DNA of 64,000 bases from Lichenicoccus sp964247695 (GTDB lineage Bacteria; Pseudomonadota; Alphaproteobacteria; Acetobacterales; Acetobacteraceae). The position numbers were made by a program, and so were the translations under genes. The stretch covers positions 24,098-88,097 of the forward strand of contig CAXTVI010000018.1 in assembly GCA_964247695.1 (NCBI GenBank), in the 5' to 3' direction. Shown piece after piece: positions 44,753 through 52,465 of this stretch (positions within the stretch are counted from its first letter, which is position 1; each line of letters opens with the position of its first letter). The notes under the pieces were generated by a model. That model had not been told where the DNA came from. It searched no databases and saw only the letters and a program-made list of their open reading frames with translations.

Positions 44753-46009
44753 ATGGTGGCATGGTTCCCCCGGCAGGCGCTGTGGCGATCGACACTCCGT
44801 AATCCGCTGGCTGCGATGATGCTTATGGGCTCGACCCAGGCCGCAGCCACCGAGCATTTCCAGAGCCGGTCCGCGGTTATCGCCTGTGTCGATCCGCTGG
44901 CAACGCTGACGCTGAGCCATAGTCCGCCGGCGCACGGGCACAACGCGGCCTGGCGTCGCGGCGTGCGCCGGAAAGGTCGCTGCTTCACGGTACGCTCCGG
45001 TGAACGCTGGGAGTGGATCGCGAGCGCGGAACCGCACCTCCTGCTGCTGCGCCGGGAGAAGCCGCGTCCGGGTGAGCCGCCGCTGTATTTCAGCTCGGCC
45101 TCGATGCTGTCCGAAGCGGCGCCGAGACAGGCGACGCGAGACGCCGCGCATCCGCGTCACATCGCAGCCGCCGTGCACCGGCGCCAGGGCAGCCGCGCCG
45201 GCGTGCCATCGCCTGAACGGGCGCGGAGCGAAGTGGCGGCTGTCGCCCCATCGGTGCCGGCCGCCACCAGGATGACGCCGGCAGGCGAAGCGCCTTCGCC
45301 GACCGTGTCGCCCGACGGCCCCATGCGGTCGACGCCCAAACCGTCCGGGCCCCCGCCTGTGATGGTGTCGCCACCGTCTCTGCCCGCGACGGTTCCAGAG
45401 CCGATGCCGCCCGCCGCCGCGCTGATGCGCTCGGAACAGATCGGCAAGATCATCGGTTTGTTCCTGTTCTTCGGGTTGCTCTCCGGAATTGCAGTCCTGG
45501 CCGCGTTCGTGAGCTGGCGGCTTCGGGCGCGTGGCCGGGCCACGCGTGCAGCGGCCATCGCCGCGAGCCTGGAGGTTATCGTGACGCCGACGGCGGCTGG
45601 TTCACGTCCGACGCAGGACCGTCGAGCCTCGGGCGGAGCCGTCGAGCAGCCGGTGCCGGCAGTCCTGGCAGTGCCTGCGGCAGGCGCCCTGGCCGACTAC
45701 AAGACCCGCTGCGCCTCGATGCTGCGGCTGGCAGGATGGGATGCACGCACGAGATTTCCGGGCGGAACGCGCGAGCCCGATGTCGTTGCCCGTCGCGGCG
45801 CGCACCTGCTGGCACTGCAATGTCATCTTTCGCCGGAGCCGGTTGATGTCCAGGCCGTCGAGGATGCCTGTCTCGCGCGAGAGCAGCAGCGCAGCGACCT
45901 GGCCGCCATCGTGTCCCGCAGCCGCTATACGGAGGCTGCGCGCCAGCTTGCCGACAGGACCGGAATTGTTCTCCTGCACGACCACGAGCTTGCCTCCTTC
46001 GGCGCCTGA
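44753..46009 (+). CDS. membrane-tethered protein with Mrr-like endonuclease domain
   Basis: A 418-residue protein of unusual layout. An N-terminal signal-like segment (to about residue 32) leads an exported region with two cysteines, then a Pro-rich linker (about 150-225), a single membrane helix (233-253), and a C-terminal domain from 314. That domain resembles Mrr-type restriction endonucleases: DYKTRCASMLRLAGWDARTR, Asp343 in EPDVVARRG, and LQCHLSP at 355-361, where His358 stands at the position of the catalytic Lys of the QxK motif. It may be inactive or altered. No methylase, McrBC or toxin gene is adjacent. No obvious ribosome site supports the ATG. Confidence 0.7.
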   Translation: MVAWFPRQALWRSTLRNPLAAMMLMGSTQAAATEHFQSRSAVIACVDPLATLTLSHSPPAHGHNAAWRRGVRRKGRCFTVRSGERWEWIASAEPHLLLLRREKPRPGEPPLYFSSASMLSEAAPRQATRDAAHPRHIAAAVHRRQGSRAGVPSPERARSEVAAVAPSVPAATRMTPAGEAPSPTVSPDGPMRSTPKPSGPPPVMVSPPSLPATVPEPMPPAAALMRSEQIGKIIGLFLFFGLLSGIAVLAAFVSWRLRARGRATRAAAIAASLEVIVTPTAAGSRPTQDRRASGGAVEQPVPAVLAVPAAGALADYKTRCASMLRLAGWDARTRFPGGTREPDVVARRGAHLLALQCHLSPEPVDVQAVEDACLAREQQRSDLAAIVSRSRYTEAARQLADRTGIVLLHDHELASFGA

Positions 46010-46259
46010 GCCGTTGCTACCGGCTGGTGCCGGTTCGTGGAGTTCCCGTGCAGGCCTGCCGACTTCGAAACCCCCTCCCCTGCCGCGAAGAGACTTCGAA
46101 GTATCCGCGTCGCAATGAAGCGGCACAGGGTATCTGACTCGTTACTTGAATTAGACGATTTTGTTAGGCCAAGAGCAGAGTTTCCTTGCTCCCGGGACCG
46201 ATTTCGGCAATTAGACGGAACCGCGTAATTTCCGCGACCCACAAATCGAATCGAGCACC
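46010..46259. other. AT-richer regulatory region before the AT-hook gene
   Basis: A 250-bp gap, clearly less GC-rich than its surroundings. It holds a short hairpin (ACCGGC-TGGT-GCCGGT at 46019-46034, no T-run), a perfect palindrome ACTTCGAAGT at 46093-46102, and a directly repeated AATTAGACG at 46149-46157 and 46209-46217, 60 bp apart. The promoter of the AT-hook gene should lie here. Confidence 0.45.
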
Positions 46260-46622
46260 ATGGCGCGCGCAGCAGTTAAAAGCAGATCCGCAACTGGCCA
46301 CAAGGCCGCAGACGTCACGGTGCCGAAGCGACGGCCGGGCCGTCCCCCCGGCGTCAAGAACAAGGTCAAGACGGCTCCCGTAAAGGCTGCGCGGTCTGGC
46401 AAGGCGGCGGCAACCAAGTCCGCTCCGCCGAAGCGCAACAAGGCCGAGCTCGAGACGCATGTCATCAAGCTCGAGCGTACCGTGCTGCGCCTGCGCGAGC
46501 AGAACAAGGAGCTGAAGCGCGCCGCGGCGGCTCCTGCCGAGACAGCCGAAGAAGCGGCTCCCGCCGCCCCGAAGCCGGTTCGCCGCCGCGCGAAGAAGGA
46601 AGCCGAGCTTCCCGTCGAGTAG
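46260..46622 (+). CDS. basic AT-hook / coiled-coil protein, histone H1-like
   Basis: A 120-residue, Lys/Ala/Arg-rich protein. An AT-hook core, RRPGRPPG, is at residues 24-31 and favours the minor groove of AT-rich DNA. Residues 61-89 (KAELETHVIKLERTVLRLREQNKEL) are a strong coiled coil, suggesting a dimer. A Glu/Ala/Pro stretch and a final basic cluster follow. This layout fits a nucleoid-associated or regulatory DNA-binding protein. I do not know a characterised homologue. Confidence 0.75.
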   Translation: MARAAVKSRSATGHKAADVTVPKRRPGRPPGVKNKVKTAPVKAARSGKAAATKSAPPKRNKAELETHVIKLERTVLRLREQNKELKRAAAAPAETAEEAAPAAPKPVRRRAKKEAELPVE

Positions 46623-46764
46623 CGGTATCAGCGGCGCGGCGCCTGCGGCGCGCTGACCTGGAACCGACCCGCGGAGATGCCGTTCATGCCGTGCCGGAGG
46701 CGCTCTCCCTCCAGACGGCAGGTCGAAGCCTCCGTGTCACCCCGGTCAGAGGACTAACCAGAAG

Positions 46765-47043
46765 ATGCCGCACCTTCGAGCAACTCGTCTTGCCGTCGTT
46801 GTTCTGCTGGGTGTTGCAATGGCGCCGGCCATCGCCAGTGCAGAACCCGGCGGCTGCCTGAAATACGGCGCGGTCGGTGCCGTCGGGGGTCATCTTGCGC
46901 ATCATGGTGTTGCCGGCGCCGCCGGTGGCTGCGCCGTTGGCATGTGGAAGCGGCACGAGTACCGCAAGAGCATGCGCGAAAAGGCGAGGCTGTACGATCA
47001 GGAACACCAGGGAGACGCAGCCGCGCCACCGCCGCCGCAATAG
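46765..47043 (+). CDS. small secreted glycine-rich protein
   Basis: A 92-residue product with a signal peptide (LAVVVLLGVAMAPAIASA). The mature part begins with a Gly/Ala stretch (CLKYGAVGAVGGHLAHHGVAGAAGGCAVG) resembling a glycine zipper, with two cysteines, then a charged helix and a Pro tail. Such proteins often sit at the outer membrane or periplasm; the role is unknown. Its nearest neighbour on the plus strand is the AT-hook gene, 142 bp upstream. Confidence 0.65.
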   Translation: MPHLRATRLAVVVLLGVAMAPAIASAEPGGCLKYGAVGAVGGHLAHHGVAGAAGGCAVGMWKRHEYRKSMREKARLYDQEHQGDAAAPPPPQ

Positions 47044-47076
47044 GCCCGGTTCACCAGTCCGGCCGGCGCTGCAGCT

Positions 47077-48253
47077 TCAGCAGAGTGGCCGCGGGCGCGT
47101 GGACTGACCTGAGGCCACTGGGGCAAATACCGGGTGGCAGCCGCAGCCACGTGTCGTAGTCCCGGAGTGTCCAGGGTCCGGCAGCATCGGAGGTCTGGCT
47201 CGCGGACGTGGCGTCGCCGAGGCTTCGGTAAGAGGTTCCGGACGGTGCACGACCGCCGCCTCCAACCACCGCCGGAGCACCTCGGCGCTGGCCTGCCAGT
47301 CCTCCGAGCCGAGCCCGTGCTCCGCGATCCTCCTGTGAAAGGCCATGTGGGCTGCGCCTAGCGGCGTGTGATGCAGGTCCTGTTGGTCACGGTAGCGGCC
47401 AATGGCGCAGACATGCGGGTCCTCGAGAGAGTCTGGCCATGGCAGGCCGATCGCCTGGTTCATCAGCATGTGGCAGGTCTCGACGATGACCAGGTGGGCG
47501 GCATGTGCGCCGAGCATGCAGGTGGACTCCCGGCTGCCCCTGGTCTGCGTATGGGCGGCAACCCAGGCGAGCAGAGCCGCCGCCGGCATCGGCCGCGCGA
47601 TCCATAGCCCTGCGCGAGACCGGCACCCAGAACCCGCAGGGCATTGGCGAACTCCGGATTCTCGACACCCTCGACGACCAGTTTCTTGCGCAGCCCGAGG
47701 GCGAGGGAAACCATGCTCGCGACGAACTGCAGGTCGTCCGGCTTCTCCAGGACGCCGCGGACGAAGGCCTGGTCGAGCTTGATGCAGTCCACCGGCAGTT
47801 CGCGCAGGCGCTTCAGCGACGAATATCCGGATCCGACATCGTCGAGCGCGATCTGCATGCCGGCCGCGCGCAGTACATCGATCCCGGCGAAGGCGGAGTC
47901 GCGATCCAGGAAAACCCGTCATGGGTGAGCACGGCGGTGTGGACATTGATCGACATCCTGAGATCGGGATGCCGCGCGCCGCACGCGGACAGGGTCGCGA
48001 TACCGCCAGTCAGTGGCCCAAACAATAGCGTGTCGAGTTCGGCAACGCCGAAGCTCGGGAGAAAATCACCAGGCGGCGGGATGAGGTTGTTGCCATCCTG
48101 CGACCGGCCGAGGATCTCGACACGGTCGAGTTTTCCGGTATTGAGGTTGACGGTTGGCTGGTAGTGGTTGACCAGGGCTCACTGTTTCAGGAGCAGCCGG
48201 TGGCGTCTTGCCCCGGTTGCGGAGCCCCGCCCAACGCCGTATCCGGCACCCAT
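47077..48253 (-). pseudogene. decayed EAL-domain phosphodiesterase gene with CZB-like tail
   Basis: Read on the minus strand, a cyclic-di-GMP phosphodiesterase can be assembled across three lesions: an in-frame TGA at 48181-48179 just before ALVNHYQPTVNL, a frameshift near 47915 (between INVHTAVLTHDG and DRDSAFAGIDVLRAAG), and another near 47609 (QGYG/IARPMPAAAL). Catalytic-site blocks survive: VEIL, SINVHT, ALDDVGSGYSS, IKLDQAF, VEGVEN, QGYG. A C-terminal segment with ETCHMLMNQ, DPHVCAIGRY and AHMAFHRRI resembles a CZB zinc domain. The lesions look recent, or they could be sequencing errors. It follows the GGDEF gene directly. Confidence 0.8.
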
Positions 48254-48283
48254 CGATCCGATCCCGCCCTGCCTTGATGCCAA

Positions 48284-48340
48284 TGCATCCGGCTCCTGTT
48301 CCAGGTTGCGGCACGCTGCTGAAGATCGGGTTAACCGGCC
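48284..48340 (-). repeat. duplicated upstream motif, copy at the EAL pseudogene
   Basis: On the minus strand a 22-bp core (48340-48319) containing TTAACCCGATCTTCAG is followed, after exactly 26 bp, by CCGGATGCA (48292-48284). The same arrangement recurs at 50008-49952. The core includes the stop codon of the GGDEF gene and lies 65 bp before the ATG of the EAL pseudogene. TTAA-N7-TTCA is one base from the CtrA box. Confidence 0.6.
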
Positions 48341-49860
48341 GGCGTTGCCGCAGAAACTGCCTCGGGTCTCATCATGACAGGATCGGAGCCGCCGTCCTGG
48401 CTCCGATCCCGGTGATGCCTGCGCTTCTCCACATACATGCCCTCATCGGCACGAACGACGGTGGTGGTCAGACACTCGCCAGGGCGGCGTGTCGCGACGC
48501 CGATCGAGAGGCTGAGCGGCAACTGGCCATGATCGCGGTTTACATCGAGCAGCCGGGCACGGATGTCCCGCAGCAATCGTTCCGTCTCCTGCTCGCAGCC
48601 GCCTGGCATCAGGATGACGAACTCGTCACCACCAATTCTCGCAACCATACAGCCGGGGCTGCACACGGCTCCGAGAACGTCACCGGCGCGTCGGAGCAGC
48701 GCGTCGCCCGCCGCATGACCGTGACAGTCGTTGGCGGCTTTCAGACCATCCAGGTCTGCAACCAGAACGACGATCGGGGTGGTGTTCGACCGGCTCAACC
48801 GGAGCATCTCGGCATTGTAGAACGCCCGGCCATAGACGCCGGTGAGCGCGTCATGATCGCGCAGATGCGCAAGGCCGGCCTCTGCCGACTTGCGCGCGCT
48901 GATGTCGATCCTGGCGACCTGCACCATCGACCAGTCGTGCTCGTGGCCTGGCAGCACCGAGACCTGCACATGCACGTCGATCGGGCTGCCGTCGAGACGG
49001 ATATTCGTCGTCTCGCGTTCCTGGAACAGCGCCCCGTCCCAGAGTCCGACCAACTGCTCGCGCAGGTCGATGGTGAAATTGAGACGCAGAAGCTCGAAAT
49101 GATGCTCGTCACCTGCCGTCTCATCCGGCACTCCGAACAGCCGGTGGCTCTGGCGGTTGATATCCACGATGCGGATCGCCTCGATGCAGCGTTCGGCAAA
49201 GCCGGGGTGGCTGTCGATGAAGCCGCCAAGATCGGCCTTGGCCGCCGCGGAGAGCGCGTCCAGTTGAAGCTTGACGCCGCTATAGTCCTTGACCGTCAGC
49301 GAGACCGGGGAGTGCTCGAAAAGCCCCCTGGCATAGGCCTCGCTGGCCGCTGCTTCACGTCGAGCGGCGTGCAGGTCGGTCACGTCCTCGACCGCGACCA
49401 GGACACGGTCCCAGCTCGCCTCGTGGCCGGGAAGCAGGTTGCCGCTCAACTGGATGTCGAGGCGCCGGCCATCAAGGGTGGTGTTCACGGTTGCTCCGGC
49501 AAAGCTCGGATGCCCGTCCCAGAGGTCCTGGGTCATTCCGACCGTCAATTGCGTCGTCTCGTCGGTCACGATGCGATGCATGTTGCCCAGGAGGTGTGGC
49601 AGGTCGCGGGCCCCGTAAAGCGCCAGCGTCTTCCGGTTTACCTTCACTACGATGATTGCCGCGTTCAGCGCCGACAGGCGGCGGGGATCGGCCGCGACAT
49701 GATCCTGCAGGCGGAGCATTCCCTCCTCCGCCCAGCGGCGCAGGAGCGCCTGAACGCCGCTGAGATCCTCGATCCACAGCGAGACCGGCGCCAGGTCGAA
49801 CGTGCTCGTATCATCGGCCTGCGGATCGATCGCGCACACCGCCCCCGGCTCCGGGCTCAT
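48331..49860 (-). CDS. PAS-PAS-GGDEF diguanylate cyclase
   Basis: A 509-residue soluble cyclase that makes cyclic-di-GMP. Two homologous sensor modules of about 140 residues each come first, seen from the repeated FDLAPVSLWIEDLSGVQ / FEHSPVSLTVKDYSGVK starts and LPGHEASWDRVLVAVEDVTD / LPGHEHDWSMVQVARIDISA ends. The cyclase domain has HDALTGVYGRAFYN and an intact GGDEF at 410-414. No RxxD inhibitory site is found five residues upstream, so product inhibition is probably lost. ATG at 49860 is preferred; ATG at 49956 adds 32 Arg-rich residues. The EAL pseudogene follows. Confidence 0.88.
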   Translation of the reverse strand: MSPEPGAVCAIDPQADDTSTFDLAPVSLWIEDLSGVQALLRRWAEEGMLRLQDHVAADPRRLSALNAAIIVVKVNRKTLALYGARDLPHLLGNMHRIVTDETTQLTVGMTQDLWDGHPSFAGATVNTTLDGRRLDIQLSGNLLPGHEASWDRVLVAVEDVTDLHAARREAAASEAYARGLFEHSPVSLTVKDYSGVKLQLDALSAAAKADLGGFIDSHPGFAERCIEAIRIVDINRQSHRLFGVPDETAGDEHHFELLRLNFTIDLREQLVGLWDGALFQERETTNIRLDGSPIDVHVQVSVLPGHEHDWSMVQVARIDISARKSAEAGLAHLRDHDALTGVYGRAFYNAEMLRLSRSNTTPIVVLVADLDGLKAANDCHGHAAGDALLRRAGDVLGAVCSPGCMVARIGGDEFVILMPGGCEQETERLLRDIRARLLDVNRDHGQLPLSLSIGVATRRPGECLTTTVVRADEGMYVEKRRHHRDRSQDGGSDPVMMRPEAVSAATPAG

Positions 49861-49951
49861 GGGGTCGATTTCCGCATCCGCGGCGGCCTCGCGACTCCTT
49901 CGAACCCGCACCCGGCGCGCATCAACTCGATCCTGCTCCTGCCGACGCCTG

Positions 49952-50008
49952 TGCATCCGGTTCGGGAGGAAGCATGCCGCCCCAACCTGAAGATCGGGTT
50001 AATCGGCC
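49952..50008 (-). repeat. duplicated upstream motif, copy at the GGDEF gene
   Basis: Core at 50008-49987 (one base different from the other copy), 26-bp gap, then CCGGATGCA at 49960-49952. It sits between the sulfotransferase stop (50014) and the start of the GGDEF gene. Offset to the other copy is 1668 bp. See 48284-48340. Confidence 0.6.
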
Positions 50009-50013
50009 GCAGA

Positions 50014-50733
50014 TCAGTCGCTGACCGCATGCAGCGGCTGGTAGCCGAAGCTCTGCATCCAGTCGCGCAGCGCCGTCTCGATGCCGACGACCTGGGCGGG
50101 ATACAGCATCCTGCGCCACCGCCCGATTTCGCCGGTGCGGCCGGCATGATGCCGGTGCCAGTGGCTCGCCAGGTCGAAGACATCGCCGAACCGGTCGACG
50201 ATGGTAGTCGGCTGCGCGTCAAGGGTCGCGATGAAGGCCTCGATCGCGGGCCGGCGCGTCGAGAGGAAGATCTCGCGGCAGCGCTGCTCCGACAGCGTGC
50301 CGCCCATGTGCCGCGCAATTCCCGCGACCGTGGCCGGATCGTCGATGTACCCGAGCTCGTAATGCAGCGTCACCGCCTGCGGATGCGCTGCCAGCTTCAG
50401 GCAGGCCTCAGCAGCGTAGCAGACATTGAGCAGTGCCCGGTAGAACGAGAAGCCCTGGTAGAGCATGAGCGAAACCACCGCATCGCGCGGGTCGCGCAGG
50501 GTGACGAGGATCGCATCCGCGCGCATCGCGATCGTCTCGACCCCACGCCTTGCCTGGTGCGCCTTGACGATGTGGCGACCGGGTGCGTCCAGGCCCGCGA
50601 CATCGGACAGGTCGAAGACGAAGCGGCCCTGCGGCGTGCGCCCCGCATCGAGATCGGTCGCGACCGCCAGCGCCACGTTGTAGAGCCAGGTCGAGCCGGA
50701 GGCGAACATGCCCTGGCACCAGAGCACGCTCAT
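50014..50733 (-). CDS. sulfotransferase-family protein at end of rhamnose operon
   Basis: A 239-residue cytosolic protein. The N-terminal CQGMFASGSTWLYN (residues 6-19) matches the PAPS 5'-phosphosulfate loop, and LVTLRDPRDAVVSLMLY near residue 78 matches the 3'-phosphate site with its Arg and Ser. A C-terminal RWRRMLYPAQVVGIETALRDWMQSFGY fits the RxG-like end region loosely. The acceptor is unknown. ATG at 50733 overlaps the rhaK stop by 4 bp (ATGA), so it is translated from the rhamnose operon message. Confidence 0.78.
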   Translation of the reverse strand: MSVLWCQGMFASGSTWLYNVALAVATDLDAGRTPQGRFVFDLSDVAGLDAPGRHIVKAHQARRGVETIAMRADAILVTLRDPRDAVVSLMLYQGFSFYRALLNVCYAAEACLKLAAHPQAVTLHYELGYIDDPATVAGIARHMGGTLSEQRCREIFLSTRRPAIEAFIATLDAQPTTIVDRFGDVFDLASHWHRHHAGRTGEIGRWRRMLYPAQVVGIETALRDWMQSFGYQPLHAVSD

Positions 50734-52139
50734 CCGGCTCGCACGGCCTCCCGCCACCTGGTTCTTGCCGCAAGCAGGATCGCCGGGTCGCCCAACGACA
50801 CACGGCGCAATCCGGCCGGTTCGGCGCTGGCGCCGAGCAGCAGGCAGCGCGCTCCGCCGACCGGGGCGGCACCGTCCTCGCCGAGCAGCACGTTCGATCC
50901 GGGACGCAGGGCCGCGAGCAGCCCCGGATAGAGCGGGTTCTCCGCCAGCGGCCCGTCGATGACAAGGTCGCCGCCGGCACCGAGCAGGTCGAGCGCCACG
51001 TCGGTCAGCAACGCCAAGTAGAAGGTCGCGAGCGCGGCACGGGCGGTGGCATCCAGGCGGTCGGCGTGCACCACCCTGCCTGACCGACCGGCGAATTGGC
51101 CGCCGATGGTGAAGGCGGGCAGAACCTGGGCGTTCGCCGCCAGCGCGCGCTCGAGGCCGGCCCGGTCCGGCGGCGGAGCCTCGGCGCCGGCGACCTCGAC
51201 ATATTCGCGTCCGCCCATGAAGCGTGCGGTGCCGACCAGCGAGCCGAATGCATCGACATTGGCGAGCATGTCGCGCTCCTGCCGCAAGGCGGCGGCCTCG
51301 ACGTTGCTGGCAAGCAGCACCGTCCAGGTGCCCGACGAGATCACCGCGAACCGGCTGGTCGCCGGCCGGTGCATACGATGACGCAGGTACGAGGCGTTGG
51401 AGTCGTGGATGCCGCACAGCACGGCGCAATCCTGCGGCAGGCCGCACTGTTCGGCCAGGTGCGGCCGCAGCACACCGAGGGTTTCGGCGGCCCGCCGCAG
51501 CGGCGCGAACAGGCGCGCCCAGCCGGCATTGATGGAGAGGTCGGAGAACCGGTTCCGCTCCGGCCACCAGAGGTCGGTATGGCATCCGAGCGACGTCACC
51601 TCGCTCGCGGCAGACCCGGACAGCACGAACGCCCAGTACTGCGCATAGGGGACGATGCAGGCGACGCGCTCGAATAGGTCGGGCAGGCGATGCTGCACAT
51701 GGTGGATCTGCCGGCCGAGATTGAGGCCCAGCGGCAGGAGCGGGGACAGCGTCCGCTCGAACGGATCACGCAAGGCATCGTAGGTCCCGGGTTCGCTCGC
51801 CAGCGCCGGATCCTCGTAGTCCGGCGCCAGCACGGGAGCACCCCCGGCATCGAGCATGACGCAGGCGGCACCGTGCGCGACCGGCACGATCGCCGCGATC
51901 CGGTGCCGCTCCGGCAGCGCTGCCAGCGACGCCAGCAGCCAGCCGGTGAGGCCGTCCAGGTCGAGCTGTCGCACCGGGCCACCGGGCCGCGCGGCATTTG
52001 GCCGGCGCATCGAGGCCAGCTCGACGCCAGTCAGCGGATCGAGCAGCACGATCTTGGCGTTGCTCTTGCCGATATCGATCACCACCAGCAGATTCCCTGG
52101 CTGCCAAGGTCGGTGCTCCGGGCCGCACATCGACGCCAT
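50730..52139 (-). CDS. rhaK: FGGY-family L-rhamnulose kinase
   Basis: A 469-residue sugar kinase that phosphorylates L-rhamnulose. The N-terminal phosphate loop is VVIDIGKSNAKI (19-30), the catalytic Asp is Asp246 in GIHDSNAS, and SSGTWTVLLA marks the second ATP-binding half. It is the rhizobial RhaK type rather than a close E. coli RhaB. Start ATG at 52139 shares one base with the rhaU stop (TGATG). Position after rhaU and the ABC transporter fits the rhizobial rhaRSTPQUK order. Confidence 0.9.
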   Translation of the reverse strand: MASMCGPEHRPWQPGNLLVVIDIGKSNAKIVLLDPLTGVELASMRRPNAARPGGPVRQLDLDGLTGWLLASLAALPERHRIAAIVPVAHGAACVMLDAGGAPVLAPDYEDPALASEPGTYDALRDPFERTLSPLLPLGLNLGRQIHHVQHRLPDLFERVACIVPYAQYWAFVLSGSAASEVTSLGCHTDLWWPERNRFSDLSINAGWARLFAPLRRAAETLGVLRPHLAEQCGLPQDCAVLCGIHDSNASYLRHRMHRPATSRFAVISSGTWTVLLASNVEAAALRQERDMLANVDAFGSLVGTARFMGGREYVEVAGAEAPPPDRAGLERALAANAQVLPAFTIGGQFAGRSGRVVHADRLDATARAALATFYLALLTDVALDLLGAGGDLVIDGPLAENPLYPGLLAALRPGSNVLLGEDGAAPVGGARCLLLGASAEPAGLRRVSLGDPAILLAARTRWREAVRAG

Positions 52140-52465
52140 CAGTCCAGGTGGAACAGCATCGGCAGCGGCTCGGTGACCGGGCGGCCGGATGCATCGGTCT
52201 GCATGATGTCGGCCATGTGCTGCCACCAGCGCCGCATGATCTCGTGCTCGGGGAGTGCCGCCATGCGGTGGTCCGGCGTGCGCCGCAGCACCGCGAACAG
52301 GCTGTCGGTCGGCTCGTGCAGGAAGATGCTGTAGTCGCTGATCCCGGCCTCTCGCAGCAGCGCGGCCAGCTCCGGCCACAGCGCGTCATGGCGCGCCTGA
52401 TATTCGGCGCGCCGGCCGGGATCGAGCCGCATGCAAAAGGCGATCTTTTCCGGCGAACCGGTCAT
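52139..52465 (-). CDS. rhaU: L-rhamnose mutarotase
   Basis: A 108-residue cytosolic epimerase that interconverts the alpha and beta anomers of L-rhamnose. The family core is complete: FCMRLDPGRRAEYQARHDALWPEL, ISDYSIFLHE and RWWQHMADIMQTD, with MLFHLD at the end. ATG at 52465 overlaps the rhaQ stop by 4 bp. In Rhizobium leguminosarum the orthologous RhaU is needed for rhamnose use; the same role is inferred. Confidence 0.95.
   Translation of the reverse strand: MTGSPEKIAFCMRLDPGRRAEYQARHDALWPELAALLREAGISDYSIFLHEPTDSLFAVLRRTPDHRMAALPEHEIMRRWWQHMADIMQTDASGRPVTEPLPMLFHLD

Noticed and set aside
44753..46622. Mrr-like and AT-hook genes considered as a defence island
   Set aside because: No methyltransferase, McrBC, helicase, recombinase or mobile element is nearby, and the nuclease motif is altered. 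Kept only as separate observations.
48208..50931. A 907-codon plus-strand open frame
   Set aside because: It is antisense to the EAL pseudogene, the GGDEF gene and the sulfotransferase, all with clear motifs. Its translation shows no domain and is biased as expected from a GC-rich opposite strand.
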